Shown here piece after piece: positions 40,160-52,740 of a stretch of DNA of 64,000 bases. The stretch comes from Vanilla planifolia (taxonomy: Eukaryota; Streptophyta; Magnoliopsida; Asparagales; Orchidaceae), in NCBI GenBank assembly GCA_023846275.1, contig CM043875.1, forward strand, positions 26,731,470-26,795,469. Direction: 5' to 3'. Position 1 is the stretch's first letter. Each line of letters opens with the position of its first letter. Both the position numbers and the translations under genes were made by a program. The notes under the pieces are model-generated. The model was not told the DNA's origin and made no database searches. It was given only the letters and a program-made list of their open reading frames with translations.

Positions 40160-41975
40160 TGTTACACCTTTGTGTTTGATGAGTCAAGCATAAATGTGTA
40201 TATTTTATTTGGGCTTGATTTTAAGTAAAATTGTTAATAATTAATTAAATCAAGCCATATATCTTAGATGTCTAAAATAATGGTCTCTAAGAGCCTTGAG
40301 GTCATGGCATACTTCAAGGAAATTTGAGACATGCACAAGATTTTTTATAATTGAATTTCTTTTTATTTCTCTTGAATTTGATATGTCCAAACTTTGAGAT
40401 TATGAGGCACACTAGTAGTATTAACATTTAAAAATATTTTAAATTTATTTAATACTGAATTTTGATTTTTGGGCCAAGCATATTTGACAAAATGTATAGA
40501 CATTGGTATTTTATTTTTTAATATTATTTTGGAATTGTTTTTCATGAATTTCTTTTCATAGCTATTTAGATAACTTATAATACTATAAGAATATAAAATT
40601 ATTTTTATACACTTATATTCAAATTTTTGGCACAAAAATTCGTCAAAAATACCCTAAAACAGCTGAAGTCTCGGGAAAATGCACTGTAGCAATGGGCGGG
40701 TCGACCCGGCGCGAAAACAGCCCATCCAGGTCTTTTAGAAATTAAAAATTTAATCTAAAAATAAAAATTTGGTTGACCCGAAAAGGCCGAACCAAGCCCG
40801 CCGAGAGGAGCTCGGCTAGCGCTGGTCAACGGTCAAATCCATAGTGCCTGGCTAAGCCAAGCCCGCCCAAAGCCTGCCGAGAGGAGCTCGGCTAGGTCAA
40901 ACTGCAGCGCGATCAACGGTCAATGAACAATGCTTGGCTAAGTCAACCCGAACCAGGTAGTGAAGTCCCGGTCAAGGAAGGGGGGAGCCAGCCCCGCAGA
41001 GGCTCGAGAGCTACAGGGCGCAAATTCTTTATAAAGCAATGCGCCAATTTCATTTCTATAATGTGGGACTAAAAATCCCACCTTATAACTTCAGCAGGAT
41101 CCAAAGGCGCAGATCAAGCCTGCCCAGATCCAACGGGCAAGAATTGTTTCGAACGGCTGCTTCGCAAGGTTAATTGACGCCGTTCGTTCACCGCGCGGAT
41201 CCAACGCTCTGGATTAAGCCCGAACGGTAAAATGCGTAAATCAATCTGCGCCGTTCGTTTTTGGGCCCGGATCGGACGGTGGTTGCTTTCCGTCCGTTGC
41301 CCAAACGGCTAATTAATTTTTGGAGCCGTTGGGGGTGTTTTTAGAGCTCAAATTTGAGCTCTATAAATAGGGAAAATTAATGTATTTTTCAGTTTAACCT
41401 TTGCTAAATTTTCCAAAGATTTCAGATCTCAAAATTCGAGCACTCAAGCAAAAACGGTGCATCCAAGCTCAAAAAGCAAAGCGACAAGAAGGCTATTGGA
41501 ATTAGAGGTTTTTCAATTATTTCTCAATTTCTATCCCTCTAATTTGTCGATTGTGTGTGCCTCCTCTTTTCTCCTATTTCTCTTAAGTTATTTGCCAATT
41601 TTTCGTATTTTTCGTTTTGGGGCAAGGGCATCCCGACAGTTGTGCAAAAGCCCCGGGTTTGAGTTGAGCCCGGTAAAAACTCAAGTAGGTTTGGGATTAG
41701 CCGTAGTAAAAATCCCAAGTAGGTTTGAGGTGAACCGTAGGAAAAACCTCACTTGTAATCGGTGCATTTAGTGGATTTTTCCCAACACCGGTTGGGGGTG
41801 GACGTAGACTCGGTTTTGAGTCGAACCACTTAAAAATTTGTGTGTTCCACTCTCTTTACTCTTGCTTAAAGGTTTTTAAGTTTAATTTCGAAATTCGTAA
41901 AATTTTTAAATACACAATTCACCCTCCCCCCCCCCCCCCCCCTCTTGTGGGATTTCCTTAGCACGAAACACTTCA
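40160..41975 (+). mobile_element. Solo LTR (1,816 bp), probably Sirevirus-type copia, with CACAC target duplication
   Basis: The insert begins TGTTACACC and ends ACTTCA (TG...CA) and is flanked by CACAC at 40155-40159 and 41976-41980. Three empty paralogous sites show the same target without the insert (about 3330, 4560 and 23322). It is GC-richer than its surroundings, has a TATAAATA box at 41362-41369, and ends with ACAATTCACCCT, a C-run and CTCTTGTGG, a pattern typical of Sirevirus LTR 3' ends. No internal region is present. The family name is inferred from the end pattern only. Confidence 0.85.
41362..41369 (+). promoter_or_regulatory. TATA box of the solo LTR
   Basis: TATAAATA follows GAGCTC in the last third of the LTR, a usual place for the LTR promoter. 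It could start transcripts running toward 42 kb. Confidence 0.6.
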
Positions 41976-42095
41976 CACACCTCTATAACTAGCATAGCTG
42001 AGGTTCCCACAAAGCAAATTATATGTGTTTAGTTTGACAAAATTCATTTGAGGGGGAGTCCATTCAACCACTTCAGTAACTTTGCATTTAATCTT

Positions 42096-43554
42096 GGAGA
42101 AAAGGAGAATTAGCCAATGTTTGCTAACTAAAGTTCTAATAAATTGTACTACATGATTCAGTTGCATTTGAAAAAAGCATAATTATCATTATATACTTTA
42201 TTAATTAGAACACTCATGAAATTTTTTGCTCATCCTACAGTTTAGAGTTTCTTACTTTTCAAAAATTCTAACAAATGAGAGATGGAAGGATCATTAAAAC
42301 TTCCATAGTCTTGGAGTTTTAGAGACCATAATTTTGCTATTGCATGGTTTCAAGTTGAATATTTGAGATGATAAACTTCATAATAAAGTAGTTCTATAAA
42401 TGTGTTGATCCAAGGCATTAAATAAAGTAACTACAAGCAAAACAAGGTATTTATCTACAAATTAAAAATTTAGCTTTTTTAAGTTATTAAGGAAAGTTGG
42501 TAGGTTATTTAGAAACCCTAATATTAGTGAAGAGATTTCGAGAGGTAGGAGACTACTCCAAATAATTTTAATTAACTTATGGATAAGCTTTTGCTTCTAA
42601 ACTTCTCCTAATCTAAGTTGATAGATAATTTATCATCTTTGATGAGGAATCAATAACTATGATTATTTGACTTAATTTTTTTTTATATGAATTGTAATAT
42701 AATATGCATGCTTTCTGAATAAGAATTTAAGTAGTGAGTGATTTGGAGTTCCATTTTAAATTCATTAAATCTAAAATTATGAAAAAACAATTAGAGGAGA
42801 AAAAATAACAAAAATCATCATTATAGAACCAACAACAAGAATCATGCATGCAGGATCACATGGAGCCACCACACATGTGAAGCATGTGTTACGATAGGTA
42901 TACCTACCATGCACGTGCATCATATGAATGCACCTCATGGTGCTTACAACGGTAGGCGATTAGCAAGTGGTTAATGTGCATGCAACAAGGCACGTTCATT
43001 TGAGAGAACAATACCTAGATGCATGAGCAGTGCCACAGAGTAGTTGTCCACGAGCTTATAGGAGCTTGCATAGGCAAGGACAAGCCCCTTGTATGGATTT
43101 TGCAAAATTTTGGATTTCAATAAAATTCACATACTTATAAAAATTAAAAAAAATATGTATTTTATAATAAAATATTATATCTAAATTCTTATATAAAATG
43201 ATAAGAATAATAAATAAAATAAGATGTTGTAGAATGAACTAATAAATGCTTAATATATTGATAGATAAAATAAAAATAACAAAAATGGACATTTGTAATC
43301 ATTGTCAGTTATCAAATGAAAATGAGAAATATTTTCATGAATTTTGCAATTGGTTTACCAATATCCTTTATAAGACATTATTATTTTTGGATGATAATTA
43401 ATAGGTTAAATAAATAGAGTTTTTTCTTATTTATTATGATAACTTATTCTACCAAAAAAGCTTCTCATAATTTATATGAATTAGATTATGCACCTTCATG
43501 AAATGTCAAAAGTAATTGTATTAGATAGATATTTAAAGTTTATATCTCATTTTT
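42096..43554. other. Duplicated AT-rich segment
   Basis: It pairs with about 4670-6114 over its whole length. No gene is seen. Confidence 0.6.
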
Positions 43555-44150
43555 TGAAGGAAAGTGCATCAAGCTTTAAGTACAAAATTAAATTTCAATA
43601 CTGCATATAATCCCTTAACAAACAATCAAATAGAAAGAATTACAAAAATTTTAAAGTTGACATGATTATGTATTTTGTAATTGGTCTTTGACTAAAAAGT
43701 CATTTACTATGTACTAATTTTTTTATAATAATAATTTTCAATCAAGTATTGGCATACCATCTCATGAAGCACTATGTGAAATGAAATATCAATCTTCTTT
43801 ATGTTAGATTAAAACAAAAGAAAGGCAATTGTCTAGACTTCATTTTGTAGATAAAATCATTGAGAAAGTAAAAATAATTAGAATAAATAGTAAAATTCCC
43901 CAAAATAGACAAAATAAACATTTGAATGCCAAGCACAAGAATGTAGAATTTGCAAATTGAGGTCATGTATTTGTTAAAGTATGTGCTCTAAAAGAATTTT
44001 CATATTTAGACAAAAAGGAAAGTTACAACCAAAATACATTAGTTTTTTTTTCAAATTTTAGAGAGCATAAGCTTAGTAACCTACAAATTAACATTATCAT
44101 CATACCTCGTTGAAGTTCATAGTATGTTTCATATTTCATCTTTAAAAAAA
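43555..44150 (+). pseudogene. Ty3-gypsy integrase relic, uninterrupted paralog
   Basis: It matches 6115-6441 joined to 8325-8605 and includes the site where the LINE sits in the other copy (AAAATAATTAGAA near 43870). Decayed frames read ALSTKLNFNTAYNP-like sequence, then NAKHKNVEFAN and HVFVKV, with a stop between them (TGA where the other copy has GGA). Confidence 0.65.
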
Positions 44151-45363
44151 TATTTTTTTATCTTCTCCATATTATTAAATATGATTTTAGAGATCTTATT
44201 TTACATATGTTGAAAGAGCAATCCAAATTATGGATTATAAAAATAATGTTTTGAAGAGTAAAGTGATTACAATGGTGAAGGTTTTGTGGTTAAATTAGAC
44301 TAAAAATGAGGCTACTTGACATGGTGAAATCTGATATGATTATCCAATGTCTCAAACTCTTTCAAAATTTCGTGACAAGACATTGTAGGACAACAATAAC
44401 ATAGACATAACAAGATCTCAATCTCGAATCAATTAAATCAAAGCTCTCTAAAATTTAATACATGTATAACAAATTTTAAATTTAAAATACTTTCTGATGT
44501 TAGTTTTAATTAAATATAATTCATTTATACATCATAATGAGTACATGATTAGTTTTATTTTAATAGAGATATTCAAAATATTCAATGATATAAATACAAA
44601 AATATTCAAGAAATAGATAAAAAGTATGTTTTTATATTTGAAAAATATATAAAAATATAGTTCATTAAAAAGCAAGTTGAAAATATACTTATGTATTAAA
44701 AGATTATATGAGCATAAAATTCTTTAATAAATAGGTAAGAATATCACTGTTATATTAAATATTTATTCAAAATCTCCTATTAAAATATTATGTTATGAAT
44801 AAATTTATAAGCCATCCAATAGAAAGGTACAATAAAAAGAAAAAACTATCCGATTAATTGAAACCTATTTTTTTGAGTTTAACATGCGATACATTGTAAA
44901 TAATGTACGATACATAAAGCTTAGTTCAATAGTTTTGGGGAAGGATTAGATGGTCTAAGTTGAGAGAAATCTTAATGCATAGTATAATTTATTAAATATA
45001 ATATATATTAAAAAAAAGAGCAAAACATTGTGGAATTAAGAATAACTAAAAAAAACTATTGAAATAAAATTGCTTTTGATTCTTGATGCATGGTACCAAG
45101 GGAAATGATTGATTGAAACACAAATCATCCTTAACATTTGAGATAAATATGAAATTAGTAATATAAACAAAAAAAAATTGTTTAAATAAAAAAAATTACA
45201 ACAGATATATTAGTATGACATCAAGATTGTATGACAAAAAACAAATTATAATAATTGAAATATTTTTATATAATGCAAATTAACATATTTATGTTTATTC
45301 TAAATTCTTTGATATGTAGAAGAAAAATATGAAAATAAAATATTAAATAAATAAGTCTACGAT

Positions 45364-45410
<47 letters not shown>

Positions 45411-45700
45411 TGTATATTATATTTTCCACTTTTTATATAATTATTTATTTCAGTAATTTTTAGACTTTTTAAATCGAAAGACTACTGTTATGGTCAACAA
45501 AAAAGAAATTACAGGAATATATTCAGCTCCCGCATTTTGAGGTCGACCACGACAGTGTAAAGCGTGATTTAAACCAGAAACGATAAAAACCGAGTCGTCT
45601 TATCCACCTGCGTCTTTGGGATAATTTAAAATTGTAATTTTAATTAAAAAAATTGTTAATTATCCGTTTTGAGTTGATTAGCCATTGTTTAGGACAAACC
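44151..45700. other. End of the duplicated region and upstream DNA of the F-box gene
   Basis: Similarity to 8606-9239 runs to about 44735 and then stops. The rest is AT-rich, with an (AT)n run at 45365-45408. No gene is seen. Confidence 0.6.
45365..45408. repeat. (AT)n microsatellite
   Basis: This is an alternating AT run of about 44 bases about 350 bases upstream of the F-box gene promoter. Confidence 0.95.
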
Positions 45701-45715
45701 CGTGACGAGCTCATG

Positions 45716-45722
45716 ACGTGGC
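45716..45722 (+). promoter_or_regulatory. ABRE/G-box-like ACGTGGC before the F-box/kelch gene
   Basis: ACGTGGC, the core bound by bZIP factors, lies in TGACGTGGC about 140 bases before a likely leader-exon donor (AG/GTATGT at 45857). A weak TTTAAAT sits at about 45757. Function is inference. Confidence 0.35.
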
Positions 45723-45789
45723 TTCGCTATCCATCCTGGTTTCGCTACCGTCCTCTTTAAATTCCCCTCACATAATACGTTCTCCCACT

Positions 45790-48332
45790 GGGCACATTCA
45801 ATCTCGTCTTCCGACTCTTCTCTGCTCGATTGATTGGAGCTCTTACTGTCATTTAGGTATGTGCTTTATCCTCCAATGGTTGAGTTCCAATTCTTGATTT
45901 GTTTTGAAGTAAATGACCTTAATTTACGGCATCTGGAGCGGGTTCTCGATGCCCTACCTTATCTCTGGATCTTATCTCTTCTGTAGTTTGTGGGAAGTTT
46001 TATTTAGTCCTTTTGGATGTACATTATATCTATCAAAGGGGCGAATTTGTTATTAATGTCGTTGGATAATGGAGTCTTCGCTATTTTCTGGCTTCCACAG
46101 TGGTGCACTCTGAGGTTTGATATGCCTTGAGGTCTTTCTGCGCTAAGTGGGGTGGGGAAGAGGCCTTTCTTCGCTTTGTTATTTCTGCTTCTTTGTATTT
46201 TTAATGCCTTCTCAGGAACTGTTGTTTGCCTGGTGGTTGACCTTGGCAGATCCCTGGTTGTTTGAAGTTTTGGGATGTTGTTTTAAGCTATTATGAGCTG
46301 ATACCTTTTTCTTTTGATATTCATTTTTATTGACTAATATTTTCATGCATAAAGCTCAAATCTGGACAAAGCTCTTATTCCCTCTTCCTAGAAAAAAATT
46401 TCCGAATGCGGTCACTCATTGATTTTTTTTGGAATTTGATATGTTGAACTTACTTTATTATTATATGAAATCTGTATTGTTAGAAGCTTTAGGCTTACCT
46501 CGTCTGCTCTTTAGGCAAACTGTTCTGTCTGTTCTCATTATTAGGATTTGTAATGAGCAGTTTGTCAGACTTCTTATGAGCTATATTGAGGATTTTATTT
46601 ATATATCGTGGAGGACGAGATCAATTCCACATAAGCTATCGGTCACAAGTTGTTTTTAGAGTTTGATATTATCTAATTTTCTTAATACTTCTTTGAGAGA
46701 TTTATTGTTGTTATCCTTGTTAGAAATGCACTCATCTCTTGTACTCTTTACGAAAAAACAATTTCCTTTTCTGCTCACATTGATAGGATTTCCAATATGC
46801 ACTTCACCTGAATTTGGATTGGAGTAAGGGAGGTTGGGATAAATCTTAATCCAGCCTCTCCCATGAAGAGTTAGTGGGGTAAGTTTGATAGTGAGGGTGA
46901 AGAGAAGAAATGGTTGGGGTAAAGATGCAATAAGATGGGGTGTAGAAAAAAAAGTTTTTGGGAGTAATTTGGGGTAACTTAAGTTACCTCTATCTATGTT
47001 ACCCTCTTATCAAATGAGGGCTTAAGAGATTTCAAGCATGTTATGTATATATTTCATTATAATGAGTAATTTGGGTTTTTTAACAACTTGTTTTCGTGGT
47101 CATCGTCATGTAAAAAGGTAATGATGAAGGTAGTTGTGTACATGAAGGTTATACATGGATGTGCTAATAAATCGGATTGTTCTGTTTGATCTAGCCAATT
47201 TATTGTTGTGTGGGATTGAATGGGCGTCTGTAAGGCATAACCCGATAGACCTAGGACATGCTTGTTGGAATGATGTATGTGGCCATGCTTGTGCTTTGCA
47301 ACAAGGCTGCTCTGCAATTTGAATATTTGAACTAGAGCTTACAAGACAACATGACCGCTGCTTATGGGCATGCTTTTATAAAGCAGTATTACACATGTTC
47401 TTGTTAAAAGAATAAAAAAGACAAGCCTCGACCATAAAGCCTAAATCTTACAGAAGGTACTATGTCTTGGATGTTTGTGCTTGTCAAGCATAAACATGTC
47501 TAATGGCTAAGACCATAGTAATAGGTTGGCAGTTTATTTGAAATTATTGCTGCAATACCATTTCCTATATTTCTATATTAATGAGTTTTGTAGACATGGA
47601 AATTTTATGACATTGATTCAAACTGGATAATATGTTATTCATATATGATGCTTAAAGCTCTATGCAATATCTTACAAACTGAATGTTTGCTACAAGTATT
47701 ACTTTTATATGATTTATTGAGTATTAACCTACTAATTCTTTCCTGTCTTTGAACCATTTCAGTTGTATTAGCCTTGTGGAAATGGAAGCTAGTGGGAGTT
47801 GATATCGCCAATTTTATGACCTTCCATGGTAATTATCTCTTCTCATTGTCCCCTTCTCCTTTGACCTTTAGTGGGCATGTATTTATTATGAATGTTGTAC
47901 TGTTTGTACTAGATGACACATTTAAATGAAAAGCTTTTTTTTTATTGCTATATACTAGATACCAGGGACATGTTCAAAACAATTGGTACAATGGGAAGCA
48001 AGATATGAAAAATTACGCTTCACTTGACATCAAGAATTATATGAGAAGCTTCTCGCTAATGGCATTTGAGTTATCCCTAAAAGTTCCCAAAGCAACATCG
48101 GAAAAATCACATATTCAAGCATCTTTCTGGCCTTTTTCCCTTAAAATTCCTACAAACGACAACTATCATGAAACATCCTACAAGAATTGTATGTCATTGA
48201 TCATAGCTCTTGGATTGCTGTAACTGTTGAAAGATTTTTGGTAGCCTCTACTTTTGGTTCTGTTACTCGGAGGGGTAGATTAACCCATCTGGCCTCTTTG
48301 TTTATTTATTGCTTCAGAAGTATAAATGTGTG
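45790..48332 (+). other. Leader region of the F-box/kelch gene: leader exons and introns
   Basis: A CT-rich leader exon probably ends at 45856 (CATTTAG/GTATGTG). A long intron then runs to the acceptor CATTTCAG at about 47762. A small exon, 47763-47829, ends CCATG/GTAATT. The coding exon has an acceptor TTGCTTCAG ending at 48317. The small exon contains an upstream ATG that stops after six codons (ATGGAAGCT to TGA at about 47782-47802). If 47829 is joined to 48318, the ATG at 47827-47829 comes into frame with the coding sequence and adds six residues. No gene is seen inside the long intron. Confidence 0.5.
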
Positions 48333-50003
48333 ATGACTAACCTAGGCGGTGTTAGGAAACGGGTGGCTAAAAATGTTAACCAACATAGTTCAAAAGTTCC
48401 CAATTGGCTTGACCGGAAAGCACCACATGATTCAGTCTATTCCATCTTTCCGGGCTTACCAGACGACATAGCAAAGTTCTGCCTTGCACTCCTCCCTCTA
48501 AAATACCTCCCTATTATGGGTAACGTTTGCAAAAGGTGGAGGTCGTTCATTCAAAGCAAGGAGTTCATGACTGTGAGGAAGGAAACTGGTATGCTTGAGG
48601 AGTGGTTATATTTCTTAACTACTGATTTTGATGGAAAGGGGAGCCACTGGGAAGCCATGAACTCTTTTGGAGGCAATAGTTGGATTCTTCCCTCAATGCC
48701 TGGTCCAGTTAAAGCTGGTTTTGGTACAGTTGTGTTTGATGGAAAGCTGTTGATTATGGGTGGAATTTCAGTGGATGGTGGAATTCAGAGCCCTTCTGCT
48801 GATGTTTATCAATATGATGCTCGACTTAACAGGTCAGTTGCATACAAGTTTTTTCTCTCATTGTTGTGGTTCAGAAACAACTTTAGCAGTATCAAACTTG
48901 TATTCATGATACTTCACTTTGTGGCCTTTGGTATTATCCTTGCTTTATTTTAGAACCATCACTTCAGATGTTTTGCTATCAACAATCAGTTAGTCTATGG
49001 TTGTTTTACCTTTACAAAGCACATAGTTTTTGAAGAGTTAATTAAAAAAATAACTTCAATGATGTATTTTGATGTATACAATTACACCAGTAACACCATG
49101 TGTTTCGTAAGGCTGTTAATTGATAAACTTTGGTTAAATCTTTAAGCATTAGGTTGCGTTATGGTTATTTTGAGTCATGTTAAACAGAGTGATGAAGTCT
49201 ATTTATTTCTCAAATAGTAGATTCATCACTATTCTTTCATTATATTTCTTTCTATCCTCATTATATATTCATTGTCTTAGATGATAAGTATTTCATTATA
49301 ACTTTGAATGACCGTTAATGAGGTTAATATTTAGTAACGATCAAATTCTAAATTATTCAAAACTGATCCTAGGTGGTGCTCACTTGCAAAAATGAACGTT
49401 GCTCGCTATGACTTTGCCTGCACCGAGGTGAAAGGCATGATCTACGCAATTGGTGGCTACGGATCGGACGGCGAGAGCCTTTCAGATGCCGAGGTCTACG
49501 ACCCAGAAAGGAACGCTTGGAGCAGGATCGAGAGTCTTCGACGACCCAGATACGGCTGCTTTGCGTTTAGCTTCGGCGGGAAGCTCTACGTGATGGGTGG
49601 CCGGTCGAGCTTCACGATTGGCAACTCGAAGTTTGTGGATGTGTACAGCCCCGAGAGGCACGCATGGTGCGAGATCAAGAACAGGGGATGTGTGATGGTC
49701 ACAGCCCACGCAGTTTTGGGGAAGCAGCTCGTCTGCATGGAGTGGAAGAGTCAAAGGATGCTTTCCATCTTCAATCCGGCCGACCAGTCGTGGAGGAAGG
49801 TGCCTGTACCTCTGGCTGGGAGCTCCGCCGTGGGATTTCGGTTTGGGATTGCAGATGGTAAGCTGTTGCTCTTTGCCTTGGAGGACCAGCCTGGGTATCA
49901 GACACTGCTTTACGACCCGGATGCTCCTCCTGGTTCGGAGTGGGATACATCACCGCTCAAGCCGTCGGGGCTTTGTCTCTGCACTGTGACCATCAAAGCT
50001 TAA
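48333..50003 (+). CDS. F-box/kelch-repeat protein, At1g67480-like
   Basis: This is the substrate-recognition subunit of an SCF (Skp1-Cullin-F-box) ubiquitin ligase. The F-box binds the ASK/SKP1 adaptor and the kelch propeller binds the target (family knowledge). Exons 48333-48832 and 49373-50003 join AG/G to give 376 residues. The F-box is at about 38-80 (FPGLPDDIAKFC, then VCKRWRSFI). Kelch repeats with their GG pairs follow at about 115-330 (LLIMGG, IYAIGGYG, LYVMGGRSSF). The C-terminus ends SGLCLC then VTIKA. Length, intron place and C-terminus fit the At1g67480 type. The start chosen is the first ATG after the acceptor. The target is unknown. Confidence 0.92.
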
Positions 50004-50716
50004 GCTTGACTCAGGTGCCCAAATTGACTAAGTTTAGTTTGTCTAGTGAATTTAAGCATATCGCAGATCACAGCATAGAAGTTGGGAAGCCGTTTGACGT
50101 TTGCTTTATTGACTGTAGCATTTCATTCTTTTTTCCTTGTTTACTTGTTGAAGACATCAAGGCATTTGTACTAGTGTAGCATTGTACTGTTGTTTTTGAA
50201 TGCAAATGTTGTACATAAACTTCCACATTCTTCACTAGTGTATCATTCTATTTTGTTCAATATAGTAAATTCATGTTTCTGCCACTTATATTTGAATTGG
50301 GTTAAGAAATTTAGATGAGTTTATATGTTCAATTAGAAAAATTTGAATGTGTACATGATACTTGAAGGATATCAACACAAATGTGAGAGTCCCTTTTTCA
50401 TTATTGTATAGACTAGAGGTACTTATCTTAGTACAGTTAGAACATTTCATAACAAAGGTGAAAATTGTTACAAATCATGTTGAAGATTAGTTAGAGTGCT
50501 GAAAAATCTTAAAAAAAATGAAAAATATAAAAAGTTTGATTTGGAATTCTAAAAAAAAAACTTTAGGGGAATGTTTGATATTTGATGCACATAAAGGAGT
50601 GACCTATACGTCCAAAAACATTTAAAAGTAGAAATCAGAGGAGGGAGATTAAGTTCACTAATTATGATTAAAAAGTATGTGGTTATATAAAATTAATTTC
50701 ACCTACAAATCGTAGT
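50004..50716. other. 3' UTR and spacer before the tRNA
   Basis: The T-rich 3' UTR of the F-box gene probably ends near 50210-50280. Beyond it is AT-rich DNA with no feature I can support. Confidence 0.5.
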
Positions 50717-50756
50717 GTTGAGATGGCCGAGTTGGTCTAAGGCGCCAGATTAAGGT

Positions 50757-50789
<33 letters not shown>

Positions 50790-50797
50790 TCTCAACA
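50717..50797 (+). tRNA. tRNA-Leu (anticodon AAG)
   Basis: All arms fold. The acceptor GTTGAGA (50717-50723) pairs with TCTCAAC (50790-50796), with discriminator A at 50797. The anticodon stem CCAGA/TCTGG encloses TTAAGGT, giving anticodon AAG at 50752-50754. The long variable arm is the class II type expected for Leu. The T arm contains GGGTTCAAATCCC. The internal A box (TGGCCGAGTTGG) and B box are intact, there is no intron, and CCA is not encoded, as in nuclear tRNA genes. Confidence 0.97.
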
Positions 50798-50807
50798 CAA
50801 GATGTTA

Positions 50808-50813
50808 TTTTTT
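50808..50813 (+). terminator. Pol III terminator (T6)
   Basis: Six T residues lie ten bases after the tRNA, enough to stop RNA polymerase III. Confidence 0.8.
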
Positions 50814-52120
50814 AAAAAATTTATTCTCAAACGATATGATGCTGCAAACTTTAAGGATATGTGCCACCTCTGAAACTATGCGGTAAATGCAAAAATGTTT
50901 TACCATTGTGTTCTTTATTATGTATTTTTCAAATGTAAAAAATGGTAAAGTTTTATTAAATTTACGTGTACAATACTTAAATTTTAATGTCTTTTATATA
51001 TCATTCTAATCTTTGAAATGTTATTTAACAACTATTTCAATTTTCAATACTTAAATAAGTTAAATTTAAGATTTCATTTAAAAAATTAGTTGATAAAATA
51101 TTAATATATTAAAAATAATTAAATTAAATATAAACCATAAGGAACTTATAATTGTGTCATAATGCATATGACAAAAAGCTAATAAAAAAAACATAATTAT
51201 CATTCTTTGTTTAATTTTCAAAATTCTTTAAAATGTTGATATAAAATATCAATTCATATGTTATTTTTAAAACCAATATATATTTTTGTTTCAATTTAAT
51301 TATCCTTTATGTTTCATTCTATATTAATTATTCTTTATAATATCATATAATAATTAAATTCATAAAATATATACAATCAAATAATAATAAGTCACACAAT
51401 AGGTAAAATCATTTTATGTAAAATAAATTATAATACTACTAACATATACAATGAGTGTAATAAAAAATTATAAAAATATAGTAATTATAATATTGGGTTA
51501 TATCATAAGTTATCAACTTTATCTATACAAATACAAGAGTATAATGTTCAAACATTTAACAACCAACTCCTTGATAAGATGATCACTAAGGATTTAGATA
51601 AGGGAGTTCCCAATTGGAGTAACTCTCTTATCTAACAAGAGCATATTTTTTTCTGGACGAGCTCTCTATTTTCAACTAGATCATGGTTTGTCCCTAATAA
51701 TCGTTGTCCATTTAGAATATAGACCAAATGGTTGAAAATTTATGGCCTCAGACTTGTTCTATCACAAAGTTTTCCGAGTTTGATTTAGCTCGAGACCTAT
51801 TGGGAATGACTATGAGAGCTCTTTACACTGTGATTGTTCATTTATGATCTTCAAGCTTTCCAAAATTTGTTGTTCAGATTGTTAGATTGTTGTAATTGTT
51901 GGGTCTAGTAGAACCAAGCAATTGTCATTGTTAATAGCAATGTAGATGTTCCTACAACCTATAAATGTGGCCTATATGGACCTTTTTAAGCCATATTATA
52001 CCTAAGAAGGCTTAGATTATATTAAATGTTGATTTTTCTTTCCTCATTAGATGATTATGAGTTTCAAGATATAAGGAGGGAAAAAATGGCTTTGGTATTG
52101 ATAGCACTATTCATGTTGTT

Positions 52121-52155
52121 CCCCCCCCCCCCCCCCCCCCCCCGCCCCCCGCCCC
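52121..52155. repeat. Poly(C) tract with two interrupting G
   Basis: A run of 23 C residues, then GCCCCCCG and four more C, in an otherwise AT-rich region. It could form G-quadruplex or i-motif structure, or be an assembly artefact in length. Confidence 0.85.
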
Positions 52156-52522
52156 ATTTCTCAAGGCTTGTTAATCATTGATATAGGAGTACACTCGAAT
52201 AGAGATGGTCGAGCATGAGCTCCTTTTGTAGAGTGACCATCTGCTTATAAAAGTTCTAGGTTTCTAGATTGCATGAATAAATTTGTGTGGTCTTAGAGTC
52301 ATCCATTTTTTTGTATGTTTTTTAGTCAATTCTTAACTTTTTTAGTGAATGTTCATTGGTGGGTCAAGCATAACCTCCTCTACCAAGTCCAATATCAATA
52401 TAAATATGCATAAAATCATAATGTTTAAATGCTAACATAATATACATATCTATAAATTATTCAAAAAAGATTTCATAATTTTTTGTTCTTCATAAGCATG
52501 TGTACAATGTTTGTCAAAGATT

Positions 52523-52740
52523 AAAGCACTATGGTAACATAGAGCAATTTTCTTTTGATTCTCCAGAGAATACTTATTTTTAATGTTGATGCAAAAAAGT
52601 TAAAATTTAAATACTATTGATAATTAAATGCAAAGTATTATGGCAATATAGAGCCATTTTCTTTTGATTTTGTAGAGAATACTTAATTTTAGTGTTGATG
52701 CAAAAAATTGAAATTTAAATACTATTGCTAATTAAATGCT
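52523..52740. repeat. Tandem direct repeat, about 109 bp x 2
   Basis: 52523-52631 and 52632-52740 share ATAGAGC, ATTTTCTTTTGATT, AGAGAATACTTA, GTTGATGCAAAAAA and AAATTTAAATACTATTG in order. The units touch each other and have modest divergence. Confidence 0.9.

Larger units (their letters stand above)
39875..42095 (-). pseudogene. RNase H-like domain relic, copy D, split by a solo LTR
   Basis: The minus-strand relic lies at 39875-40159 and continues at 41976-42095, matching 3027-3430. The two halves join exactly across one copy of CACAC, as in the uninterrupted paralogs. The N-terminal strand (QMNFVKLNT) is in the right-hand part and the EGN end in the left-hand part. Confidence 0.6.

Noticed and set aside
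41457..41771. 104-codon open frame inside the solo LTR
   Set aside because: It lies in the transcribed part of an LTR and resembles no protein. It is probably chance in GC-richer DNA.
47945..48223. 92-codon open frame just before the F-box coding exon
   Set aside because: It has no recognisable domain, lies between leader splice sites and is not in frame with the F-box gene. It is probably intron or leader sequence.
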